Under the pieces are notes generated by a model. The model was not told where the DNA came from, did not search any database, and saw only the letters and a program-made list of their open reading frames with translations. This document shows positions 1-5,232 of a DNA stretch of 5,232 bases, in pieces. Where the stretch lies: NCBI GenBank assembly GCA_902795835.1, contig CADBNA010000306.1, positions 1-5,232 of the forward strand. The letters are read 5' to 3'. This DNA is from an uncultured Lachnospiraceae bacterium (lineage in GTDB: Bacteria; Bacillota_A; Clostridia; Lachnospirales; Lachnospiraceae). How positions within the stretch are numbered: position 1 is the stretch's first letter; each line of letters begins with the position of its first letter. A program made the translations under genes and the position numbers.

Positions 1-1554
1 CAGGACCGGAAAATTGAGTTCCTGGCCAATGAGGACGGCGATATGGCGGCATATGTGGCCAATGGTGATCTGTGGCTGTATGACCGCAGCGAGAACCAGG
101 CTGTCTGTGTCTTTTCCTTCCGACAGGCGGACGACCGCTCCGTCTCGGCAGCCCTGCTGCCGGATACCCGGACATATAATACCGACCACGGAATCTCCAT
201 AAAGCGTCTGGAAAATAACGGGGACATGACGTTTGTCGTATACGGGTATATGGCTTCCGGCAGCTATGAGGGAAGCATGGGCGTGCTGGTGTGCACGTAT
301 TCGGCGGAAGAAAAAATAGTGGAAGAAAAGCTGTTCCTTCCTCTGTCCCAGAGTTTTGCCGTCCTGGACAGGAACATTTCACGGCTGAATTATGTGGATG
401 ACAGCGACCACCTGTATCTCTTCCTCAGCAGCGAGATCTGCAGGATTGATCTGGCGGACGGCTCCTATACCGTGGTTCAGGCCGGCATCAGCCCGGATTG
501 TTTTATGGCGTCTGACACGCAGGAAACCGTGGCCTGGATGGATGGAAGCGATCCTCTTCAGACGGACAGCATCACATTCATGAATCTGCGGACAAACCGG
601 AAAACCCGGCTGGATGCCGGTCAGGGCGAGAAGCTGCGGGCGCTCGGCTTTGTGAATGAGGACCTGGCCTGCGGCAGGGAGCGCACCGGAGACATACTTT
701 CTGATCCTCTTGGCAATATCGTCGCCGGGATGTACCGTATCCAGATCATCAATATGAGCGGCGAAAGCCGGAAAGACTATCAGAAGGAAGGCCTCTTTAT
801 TACGGATGTGAGCTGGGAAGAGGGCTCCATGAAAATGATACTGTCTGAGAAGACAGAAAACGGGTATCAGGAAACCGGTGTTGACCATATCATGAACAAC
901 AGCAAGAGCAGCACGGCGGTTCTTCTGGACAGCATCGTGACCAACCGGGCGCAGGAGCAGATGACGCTGGTGTTTGAGCAGCCCGGATACACCACCGGGC
1001 TCGAGGTGACCTACGCAGGCATCCGGCAGGCGGAAACCCATTCGGAGACGGTGCTGGAGTGGCCGCAGAGTACGGAAGACCGGTACTTTGTGTACATTGA
1101 GGGCCGGCTGAAGGCCATTCTGACGGATTCCAGCCAGGCCGTGAAGCTGGCAGACGCGCAGTCGGGCATTGTCCTGGATGCAGCGCAGCGATATATTTAT
1201 GAGAGAGGAAACTGGCCGGTTGCCCTGATTCTGGACATAGGATCGATCCCGGAAGGCGTTCTGACCGCGCCTCTGGACAAGGCATCCCTGCAGGAGACGC
1301 TGGGGGATGGCTATAAAGTCCTGAATCTTACCGGCTGCTCACAGGAAGCAATCTCATACATGATAGCCAGGGGATACCCGGTTCTGGCAAGATCATCTCC
1401 TTCCGGAAATGTGCTGGTGGCAGGGTATGACACGGAGAATGTCTGGGTGTACGATCCCTCCAGGGAAAACCGCATCCGGGCGATTGCATCCGATGATTCC
1501 CGGGATCTGTTTCTGGCAAATGGCAATCAGTTCCTGTCATATATGGAAGTATAG
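1..1554 (+). CDS. Beta-propeller-like protein with degenerate C39/papain-like C-terminal domain (5'-truncated)
   Basis: The reading frame is open from the first base, so the gene starts outside the window; 517 residues and a TAG stop are visible. The Met at 43 is internal, because propeller-like sequence continues upstream of it. Roughly the first 350 residues are beta-rich blade-like segments (for example GDLWLYD, HLYLFLSSEICRIDL and SITFMNLRTNRKTRL). The last ~150 residues resemble the second half of a C39-like cysteine peptidase: a helix (GCSQEAISYMIARGYPVLA, about 1333-1389), then GNVLVAGYD (1405-1431) and VWVYDP. In active C39 enzymes a His normally precedes the VxVxGYD-like strand. Here that place is Asn-Val, so catalysis is probably lost and a binding or sensing role is more likely. 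No membrane segment is seen in the visible part. The lead into asnS is only 43 nt, so co-transcription is possible. The family has no name I recognise and the function is unknown; the fold assignment is inferred from motifs. Confidence 0.85.
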   Translation, partial: QDRKIEFLANEDGDMAAYVANGDLWLYDRSENQAVCVFSFRQADDRSVSAALLPDTRTYNTDHGISIKRLENNGDMTFVVYGYMASGSYEGSMGVLVCTYSAEEKIVEEKLFLPLSQSFAVLDRNISRLNYVDDSDHLYLFLSSEICRIDLADGSYTVVQAGISPDCFMASDTQETVAWMDGSDPLQTDSITFMNLRTNRKTRLDAGQGEKLRALGFVNEDLACGRERTGDILSDPLGNIVAGMYRIQIINMSGESRKDYQKEGLFITDVSWEEGSMKMILSEKTENGYQETGVDHIMNNSKSSTAVLLDSIVTNRAQEQMTLVFEQPGYTTGLEVTYAGIRQAETHSETVLEWPQSTEDRYFVYIEGRLKAILTDSSQAVKLADAQSGIVLDAAQRYIYERGNWPVALILDIGSIPEGVLTAPLDKASLQETLGDGYKVLNLTGCSQEAISYMIARGYPVLARSSPSGNVLVAGYDTENVWVYDPSRENRIRAIASDDSRDLFLANGNQFLSYMEV

Positions 1555-1597
1555 CGAGTGCATCATTTTATTTTTTAAGAAAGAGGGAAGATAACAG

Positions 1598-2992
1598 ATG
1601 GAAAAGATGACAACCGTTCGGGAGATTTTCAGAGATCCTGAAAAGTATATGGGCCAGTCTGTCCGTGTGGGCGGATGGGTCCGCAGCATCCGTGATTCAA
1701 AGACATTCGGATTTCTGGTTCTGCATGACGGCACGTATTTTGATACACTGCAGGTCGTATACGGAGACAAACTGGAGAATTTCGCGAAGATATCATCGCT
1801 GAACGCCGGTTCCGCCGTCATTGTAGAAGGCATTCTGACGCCTACGCCGCAGGCAAAGCAGCCCTTTGAGATCCAGGCCGACAGCATCGCCATAGAAGGC
1901 GAATCGGCGCCGGACTATCCGCTGCAGAAAAAGCGGCATACACTGGAATATCTCCGCACGATGACGCATCTGCGCCCGCGGACGAACACGTTTCAGGCGG
2001 TTTTCCGCGTTCGTTCCCTGGCGGCCTACGCCATACACCGCTTCTTCCAGGAGAGAGGCTATGTCTATGTGCATACACCGCTGATTACCGGCAGCGATGC
2101 AGAGGGCGCCGGTGAGATGTTCCGCGTGACCACCATGGATCCGGCCGACCCGCCCCGGACAGAGAGCGGAGAGATCGACTACAGCCAGGACTTTTTCAAG
2201 AGGATGACCAGCCTGACGGTCAGCGGCCAGCTCAACGGCGAAACTTTTGCCCAGGCTTTCCGCAATATCTATACCTTTGGCCCCACCTTCCGCGCGGAGA
2301 ATTCCAACACAACCCGCCATGCGGCAGAATTCTGGATGATCGAGCCGGAGATGGCCTTTATGGATCTGGAAGATGATATGGATGTGGCGGAGGATATGCT
2401 GAAATATATCATCCGTTATGTGATGGAGAATGCCCCTGAGGAGATGGACTTCTTCAACCGTTTTGTGGATAAGGGCCTGATAGAGAGGCTGGAGCATGTG
2501 GCCGGCTCCGAATTTGGCAGGGTCACCTACACAGAGGCCGTGAAGCTGCTGGAAGAGCACAATGATGAGTTCCAGTACAAGGTCTCCTGGGGCTGTGACC
2601 TGCAGACCGAGCATGAACGCTACCTGACAGAGCAGGTCTTTAAACGGCCGGTATTTGTCACGGACTACCCGAAGGAGATCAAAGCTTTCTATATGAAGCA
2701 GAACCCCGACGGAAAAACCGTCGCTGCCGCGGACTGCCTGGTTCCCGGCATCGGAGAAATCATCGGCGGGAGCCAGAGAGAAGAGGACCTGCAGAAGCTG
2801 GAGACGCGCATGGATGAGCTGGGGATGACCAAAGAGGATTACCAGTTCTATCTGGACCTCCGCCGTTACGGTACGACCCGTCATTCCGGCTTCGGCCTGG
2901 GATTTGAGAGGTGCGTCATGTACCTGACCGGCATGAGCAATATCCGCGATGTCCTGCCATTCCCGAGGACAGTGGGACACTGCGAGCTGTAA
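1598..2992 (+). CDS. asnS: Asparagine--tRNA ligase (AsnRS, class IIb)
   Basis: This cytoplasmic enzyme charges tRNA-Asn with asparagine using ATP. The 464-residue length is normal for bacterial AsnRS. An N-terminal OB-fold anticodon-binding domain (about residues 17-115, [19 protein letters not shown]) is followed by the class II catalytic core. Motif 1 lies in the helix after FQAVFRVRS. The AsnRS-type segments [11 protein letters not shown] and [12 protein letters not shown] come next. Motif 2 is FRAE at 231-234, within [17 protein letters not shown], and motif 3 is GLGFER at 433-438. The SGQLNGE and [10 protein letters not shown] signatures favour AsnRS over AspRS. The start ATG at 1598 is chosen because GAGGG (1583-1587) sits 10 nt upstream; the alternative ATG at 1607 would be too far away. 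Nothing is truncated and all core motifs are intact. No T-box leader fits in the 43-nt upstream gap, so any control lies further upstream. A terminator follows the gene. Confidence 0.97.
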   Translation: MEKMTTVREIFRDPEKYMGQSVRVGGWVRSIRDSKTFGFLVLHDGTYFDTLQVVYGDKLENFAKISSLNAGSAVIVEGILTPTPQAKQPFEIQADSIAIEGESAPDYPLQKKRHTLEYLRTMTHLRPRTNTFQAVFRVRSLAAYAIHRFFQERGYVYVHTPLITGSDAEGAGEMFRVTTMDPADPPRTESGEIDYSQDFFKRMTSLTVSGQLNGETFAQAFRNIYTFGPTFRAENSNTTRHAAEFWMIEPEMAFMDLEDDMDVAEDMLKYIIRYVMENAPEEMDFFNRFVDKGLIERLEHVAGSEFGRVTYTEAVKLLEEHNDEFQYKVSWGCDLQTEHERYLTEQVFKRPVFVTDYPKEIKAFYMKQNPDGKTVAAADCLVPGIGEIIGGSQREEDLQKLETRMDELGMTKEDYQFYLDLRRYGTTRHSGFGLGFERCVMYLTGMSNIRDVLPFPRTVGHCEL

Positions 2993-3054
2993 AGAAAGGC
3001 GGATGTTCTTTTCAGACAGCAATGGCGGGATCATACCAATACTTTAATATCGAC

Positions 3055-3088
3055 AGGTGCTGCTGTTATATCGGCAGCATCTTTTTTT
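3055..3088 (+). terminator. Rho-independent terminator after asnS
   Basis: The arm at 3056-3063 (GGTGCTGC) pairs with 3074-3081 (GCAGCATC) over 8 bp with one G-U. Two more inner pairs (3064/3073 wobble and 3065/3072) leave a six-base loop, TTATAT. A run of seven T follows at 3082-3088. It lies 63 nt past the asnS stop and before the heat-shock promoter, so it separates the two transcription units. Confidence 0.9.
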
Positions 3089-3137
3089 GTGCTCTCGGCA
3101 GCATCCGGGTGAATTCACAAAAACTTCACAATTTTTA

Positions 3138-3164
3138 TTAGCACTCACTATTGACGAGTGCTAA
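3138..3164 (+). promoter_or_regulatory. CIRCE operator (HrcA binding site)
   Basis: A perfect match to the CIRCE consensus: TTAGCACTC (3138-3146), nine spacer bases (3147-3155), then the exact inverted copy GAGTGCTAA (3156-3164). CIRCE is the known operator of the heat-shock repressor HrcA, which depends on the GroE chaperonin for activity and loses hold during protein-folding stress. The spacer holds most of the -35 box of the promoter below, so bound HrcA would block RNA polymerase directly. hrcA itself is not in the window. Confidence 0.97.
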
Positions 3165-3179
3165 TAAGTGTGCTATAAC
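3151..3179 (+). promoter_or_regulatory. Sigma-A-type promoter with extended -10 for hsp20
   Basis: The -35 box TTGACG (3151-3156) and -10 box TATAAC (3174-3179) are separated by the ideal 17 nt. A TG at 3171-3172, one base before the -10, makes it an extended -10 promoter. Transcription should begin near 3185-3187 (inferred), giving a leader of about 80 nt. The -35 box overlaps the CIRCE spacer and the first base of its right arm. A strong basal promoter held down by a repressor is the usual HrcA arrangement. Confidence 0.9.
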
Positions 3180-3188
3180 GGATTCAGC

Positions 3189-3264
3189 ACGAGGGAAAAA
3201 GAAAGCGCCTCTCGTTTTTACATAAATATGTTTTCAAAGAATGTTTTGATAGAAGGAGGAACGA
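3189..3264 (+). promoter_or_regulatory. Candidate fourU-like RNA thermometer in the hsp20 leader
   Basis: Bases 3212-3219 (TCGTTTTT) pair without a break with 3257-3264 (AGGAACGA), giving 8 pairs with two central G-U wobbles. Four consecutive U (3216-3219) face the AGGA of the Shine-Dalgarno sequence, which is the defining pairing of fourU thermometers. Between the arms are two short hairpins (3220-3231, ACAT/ATGT; 3234-3249, TCAAA/TTTGA). A competing hairpin pairs ACGAG (3189-3193) with CTCGT (3211-3215), using part of the same anti-SD arm, so the two folds exclude each other. Pairing was found by eye; thermometer function is inferred from it and from the downstream heat-shock gene. Confidence 0.5.
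3253..3260 (+). promoter_or_regulatory. hsp20 ribosome binding site
   Basis: AAGGAGGA is a near-perfect Shine-Dalgarno sequence with seven bases between it and the ATG at 3268, which fixes the start. Its last four bases, AGGA, are those that can be masked by the upstream U-run. Confidence 0.93.
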
Positions 3265-3267
3265 ATT

Positions 3268-3699
3268 ATGTTGTTACCAGATGTTTTTGGAGATAAGTTT
3301 TTCAGTGATTTTCTGGATGATCCGTGGAGCAAGAGGTTCTTTGCACCGGCTGCGCAGAACCAGCAGATGAGAACAGACGTCAAGGAGACGGAGACCGGCT
3401 ATGAGCTTCAGATCGAGCTGCCGGGATATAAGAAAGAGGATGTCAATGCTGACCTGAAGGACGGCTACCTGACCATCTCCGCTGCCCGCAGCGAGAACAA
3501 AGATGAGAAGGATACCGAAGGCAACTACATTCGCAGAGAACGTTACAGCGGATCCTGCAGCAGAAGCTTTTATGTAGGCAAGACCATTGAGCCGGAAGAC
3601 ATTCACGCGAAGTTTGAGGACGGCGTCCTGAAACTGGACGTGCCGAAGAAGGAAGCAAAGAAAGTCGAAGAGAAGAAGACGATTGCAATTGAAGGCTGA
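3268..3699 (+). CDS. Small heat-shock protein, Hsp20/alpha-crystallin family
   Basis: An ATP-independent cytoplasmic holdase: it forms oligomers that bind unfolding proteins and pass them to DnaK/DnaJ-type refolding machines. The 143 residues are typical of bacterial Hsp20. A short N-terminal arm rich in Phe and Asp (residues 1-33) precedes the alpha-crystallin domain (about 35-128). That domain opens with MRTDVKETETGYELQIELPG and closes with the hallmark A-x(4)-GVL strand (AKFEDGVLKLDVPK, 114-127). The C-terminal tail carries the oligomerising I-x-I motif as IAI (139-141) just before the end. The gene stands first behind the CIRCE promoter, and a dnaJ-like gene follows after 139 nt. Family members are variously called hsp18 or ibpA, so no symbol is forced. 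The leader may add temperature control of translation. Confidence 0.96.
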   Translation: MLLPDVFGDKFFSDFLDDPWSKRFFAPAAQNQQMRTDVKETETGYELQIELPGYKKEDVNADLKDGYLTISAARSENKDEKDTEGNYIRRERYSGSCSRSFYVGKTIEPEDIHAKFEDGVLKLDVPKKEAKKVEEKKTIAIEG

Positions 3700-3744
3700 C
3701 AATTCCGCTGATTCCGGAGAACAGAACTCTGAACAGGTACAGAA

Positions 3745-3758
3745 GCTGCTCCGGCAGC
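3745..3758 (+). other. Small UNCG-type hairpin in the hsp20-dnaJ spacer
   Basis: GCTGC (3745-3749) and GCAGC (3754-3758) form a 5-bp stem closed by TCCG, which fits the extra-stable cUNCGg tetraloop class. There is no U-run after it, so alone it is not a terminator. It lies 18 nt before the large hairpin and may protect the 3' end of hsp20 mRNA or mark a processing region (inference). Confidence 0.5.
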
Positions 3759-3776
3759 GGCAAGCAGGGAAAGGCT

Positions 3777-3819
3777 GCCACGGCTCTGAGAGATCAGGGC
3801 TGTGGCTTTTATGATTTTT
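3777..3819 (+). terminator. Strong terminator hairpin between hsp20 and dnaJ-like gene
   Basis: The arm at 3777-3789 pairs with 3794-3806 over 13 continuous pairs, two of them G-U (3782/3801 and 3785/3798). The loop is GAGA, a GNRA-type tetraloop. TTTT follows at 3807-3810, then ATGATTTTT. The U-tract ends only 19 nt before the dnaJ-like start codon and no promoter is visible after it. Transcription of the downstream gene must therefore read through, or start at an unseen promoter upstream. A partial terminator that sets an Hsp20-rich ratio is the simplest reading. Confidence 0.85.
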
Positions 3820-3827
3820 GAAGAAAG

Positions 3828-3834
3828 AAGGTGA
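3828..3834 (+). promoter_or_regulatory. Ribosome binding site of dnaJ-like gene
   Basis: AAGGTGA lies four bases before the ATG at 3839, with the AAGG core seven bases away. This selects 3839 rather than the in-frame TTG at 3818, which falls at the end of the terminator U-tract, lacks its own ribosome site and would add seven residues ahead of the J-domain. Confidence 0.85.
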
Positions 3835-3838
3835 GACC

Positions 3839-5059
3839 ATGAAGCGCGATTGTTACGAGGTTCTGGGAGTGCCGCGGCATGCTGATGAGAAGGCGGTCAA
3901 ACGCGCTTACCGGAAACTCGCCAAACAGTATCACCCGGATACCAATGCCGGGGATCCGAATGCAGAAAAAAGATTCCAGGAAGTAGGGGAAGCGTACGGT
4001 ATTCTGAGTGATCCGGAGAAAAAGGAAATCTATGACCAGTACGGCTGGGAGGCTTTTGAGAACGGAATGGATCCGAAAGCCTACCGGGACGCGCGCCGGG
4101 AATGGGAAGCCCGGGGCGGCGGACAGGCCTGGAATTCGCAGAATTTTGGCGGCGGACAGACCTGGAATTCACAGAGCTACAGCGGCGATCCGTCGGAGTT
4201 CTTCCGTCATTTTTCGGGGGGCGCTTCCGCCCGGGACGGCGACGGAACGACCTATCGCACCTGGCATTTCAGCGGTGATCCCGGCGCGGCCGGCGGTTTT
4301 GAAGATATATTCGGTGATTTATTCGGAAAAGGAGGCGGCGGGAATTCCTACAGCGGCGGTTCCTATGGCGGAAGCGGATATTCCCGGCGAACGGCGGGAG
4401 ATCCGTATGAAGGATTTCACACCTACTCCGGCGGATACGGCACTTCCTATGGAAGCGGTTTTCAGGAGAGACCGGAATCCTGGGACAGAGAAGCCGCGAT
4501 CTCCATTTCTTTTGATGAGGCAGTGTATGGCTGCACGAAGACGATCCGCCTGAGCAGCCAGGAGAATCAGACCGGCGCAGATACCGGCAGCAGCGGCACA
4601 AGCACACTGCAGGTAGATATTCCGGCCGGCATCGAAGACGGAAAAAAACTCCGCCTGCGCGGCAAGGGCGCCAGGCGGCCGGAGGGAGGCAGAGGCGATC
4701 TCTTCCTGCGCGTAGAAGTGCAGGAAAAGCCGGGATTTACACGAAAGGGCCGGGACATTTACACGGAGGCGGAGATCCCCTTTGTCACAGCGGCCCTGGG
4801 CGGGGAGACAAAACTTCCTACCCTGCAGGGACAGGTTCTCTGCAGGATTCCTGCAGGTACACAGTCGGGCAGCAAGATCCGCCTGAAGGGCAAAGGCGTA
4901 CCCGCCGGGAAAAACGGCTCTGCGGCCGGACATGAGTATGTGACAATCCGGATCCAGGTGCCGAAACATCTGACGCCCGAGGAAGTGAAAGCCCTGCGGG
5001 CATTTGAACGGGCAGGCGGCAAAGAAAAGAAAGAAGGGAATGCCGCACGCACCGCATGA
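3839..5059 (+). CDS. Class B (type II) DnaJ-family co-chaperone without zinc finger
   Basis: A Hsp40 that would stimulate the ATPase of DnaK and deliver clients to it in the cytoplasm. From ATG 3839 it has 406 residues. The J-domain (4-70) begins DCYEVLGV, has the essential HPD at 32-34 and the KRAYRKLAKQYHPD helix. Residues ~93-212 are a long Gly/Ser/Tyr-rich linker with an 11-residue tandem repeat (93-114) and the GGFEDIFGDLFG element seen in class B proteins. Two C-terminal beta-sandwich domains (~215-390) carry RLRGKGARR, PGFTRKGRDIY and RLKGKGVP. The zinc-finger CxxCxGxG repeats are absent: only three Cys exist (5, 232, 335), and the place where the finger normally sits is a short polar stretch near TGADTGSSGTS. 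It is therefore closer to CbpA/DnaJB than to housekeeping DnaJ. It follows hsp20 and a strong hairpin, so it is likely a weaker second gene of the HrcA-controlled unit. Confidence in family is high; client range is unknown. Confidence 0.95.
   Translation: MKRDCYEVLGVPRHADEKAVKRAYRKLAKQYHPDTNAGDPNAEKRFQEVGEAYGILSDPEKKEIYDQYGWEAFENGMDPKAYRDARREWEARGGGQAWNSQNFGGGQTWNSQSYSGDPSEFFRHFSGGASARDGDGTTYRTWHFSGDPGAAGGFEDIFGDLFGKGGGGNSYSGGSYGGSGYSRRTAGDPYEGFHTYSGGYGTSYGSGFQERPESWDREAAISISFDEAVYGCTKTIRLSSQENQTGADTGSSGTSTLQVDIPAGIEDGKKLRLRGKGARRPEGGRGDLFLRVEVQEKPGFTRKGRDIYTEAEIPFVTAALGGETKLPTLQGQVLCRIPAGTQSGSKIRLKGKGVPAGKNGSAAGHEYVTIRIQVPKHLTPEEVKALRAFERAGGKEKKEGNAARTA
4115..4180 (+). repeat. Two tandem 33-bp units inside the dnaJ-like linker
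   Basis: Unit 1 (4115-4147) encodes GGGQAWNSQNF and unit 2 (4148-4180) encodes GGGQTWNSQSY. The first 27 bases of each differ at only two positions and the last six diverge, which points to a fairly recent in-frame duplication. Both units share TGGAATTC. The linker is flexible, so the added 11 residues should be tolerated. Confidence 0.9.
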
Positions 5060-5121
5060 GAAGATTCACTATTTAGTATAAACCGGGGCTGCCGCACAAA
5101 AGCGCCGCGGTGCATATATAT

Positions 5122-5232
5122 TCTTTCGGAAAACGCTCTCGCTCTTTCTCGACGCAGCGGTACTAAGCTCAAACTTCGTGCTTACGCACTTGTTTTCACT
5201 AAGTACCGGCGTCTGCGAAGGTTTCCTTCAGA
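5122..5232. repeat. Long imperfect inverted repeat of unknown type, reaching the window edge
   Basis: Nested arms fold around a centre near 5183: TCT/AGA (5122-5124/5230-5232), GGAAA/TTTCC (5128-5132/5222-5226), CGC/GCG (5134-5136/5215-5217), GACGC/GCGTC (5151-5155/5209-5213), CGGTACT/AGTACCG (5158-5164/5202-5208), AG/CT (5166-5167/5199-5200), AAAC/GTTT (5171-5174/5192-5195) and GTGC/GCAC (5178-5181/5186-5189). That is about 33 pairs, interrupted by one larger asymmetric bulge (5137-5150, pyrimidine-rich). There is no coding frame of note and no U-tract inside. It could be a dispersed intergenic repeat (MITE- or REP-like), a structured RNA, or a cruciform element. It may continue beyond the window. 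The 5060-5121 stretch before it holds no gene and no convincing terminator. Confidence 0.55.

Noticed and set aside
43..45. ATG as the start of the first gene
   Set aside because: The frame is open to base 1 with matching propeller-type sequence upstream, so the gene is cut by the window edge.
1555..1597. T-box riboswitch or own promoter for asnS
   Set aside because: The gap is only 43 nt, far too short for a T-box, and no paired -35/-10 boxes stand out in it.
1793..3034. A 413-codon open frame on the minus strand, antisense to asnS
   Set aside because: It lies almost wholly opposite a fully motif-complete asnS, and its translation shows no family signature. It is a shadow frame caused by codon bias.
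2911..3141. Small plus-strand frame (76 codons) overlapping the asnS end
   Set aside because: It overlaps the asnS 3' end in another frame and runs through the terminator into the CIRCE left arm; no ribosome site or family signal.
3110..3267. CtsR operator in the heat-shock control region
   Set aside because: No tandem heptamer of the AGGTCAAA type was found on either strand; CIRCE alone explains repression.
3818..3820. TTG as start of the dnaJ-like gene
   Set aside because: It sits in the terminator U-tract without its own ribosome site, while ATG 3839 has AAGGTGA before it and begins directly at the J-domain.
3274..3840. A 188-codon minus-strand frame across hsp20 and the spacer
   Set aside because: It is antisense to a clear Hsp20 gene and runs through a terminator hairpin, with no recognisable domain.
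5094..5113. Terminator for the dnaJ-like gene (GCAC/GTGC)
   Set aside because: The stem is only 4 bp with a 12-nt loop and is followed by ATATATATT rather than a T-run.

Overview
The window reads as ordinary chromosomal DNA from a Gram-positive anaerobe of the Clostridia, most likely a Lachnospiraceae-type genome. This is inferred from the strong AGGAGG-type ribosome sites, a perfect CIRCE (HrcA) operator, rho-independent terminators with U-tracts, and the gene families present. No mobile-element gene, tRNA, rRNA or CRISPR array is visible. All four genes are on the plus strand.

Layout. (1) Positions 1-1554 hold the 3' part of a large unnamed protein, with beta-propeller-like repeats followed by a papain/C39-like fold that seems to lack its catalytic residues. 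(2) After a 43-nt gap comes asnS (1598-2992), a complete asparaginyl-tRNA synthetase, closed by a rho-independent terminator at 3055-3088. (3) A control region (about 3110-3267) carries an extended -10 promoter whose -35 box lies inside a perfect CIRCE operator. The leader that follows can hide the Shine-Dalgarno sequence of the next gene in a fourU-like pairing. (4) hsp20 (3268-3699) encodes a small heat-shock protein. (5) A structured spacer with a strong 13-bp terminator hairpin separates it from (6) a zinc-finger-less, class B DnaJ-type co-chaperone (3839-5059). (7) The last ~110 nt form a long imperfect inverted repeat of unknown nature that reaches the window edge.

How it works together. 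hsp20 and the dnaJ-like gene form a small chaperone unit: Hsp20 holds unfolding proteins and the J-protein can hand clients to DnaK, which is encoded elsewhere. The unit seems to be controlled in three layers: HrcA repression at CIRCE, a possible RNA thermometer at the hsp20 ribosome site, and a partial terminator that would lower DnaJ output relative to Hsp20. The first layer is well supported by sequence. The second and third are inferences from base pairing done by eye. The closest thing to something new in the window is the CIRCE plus fourU-like leader on one small heat-shock gene. The unexplained palindromic element at the right edge comes second.
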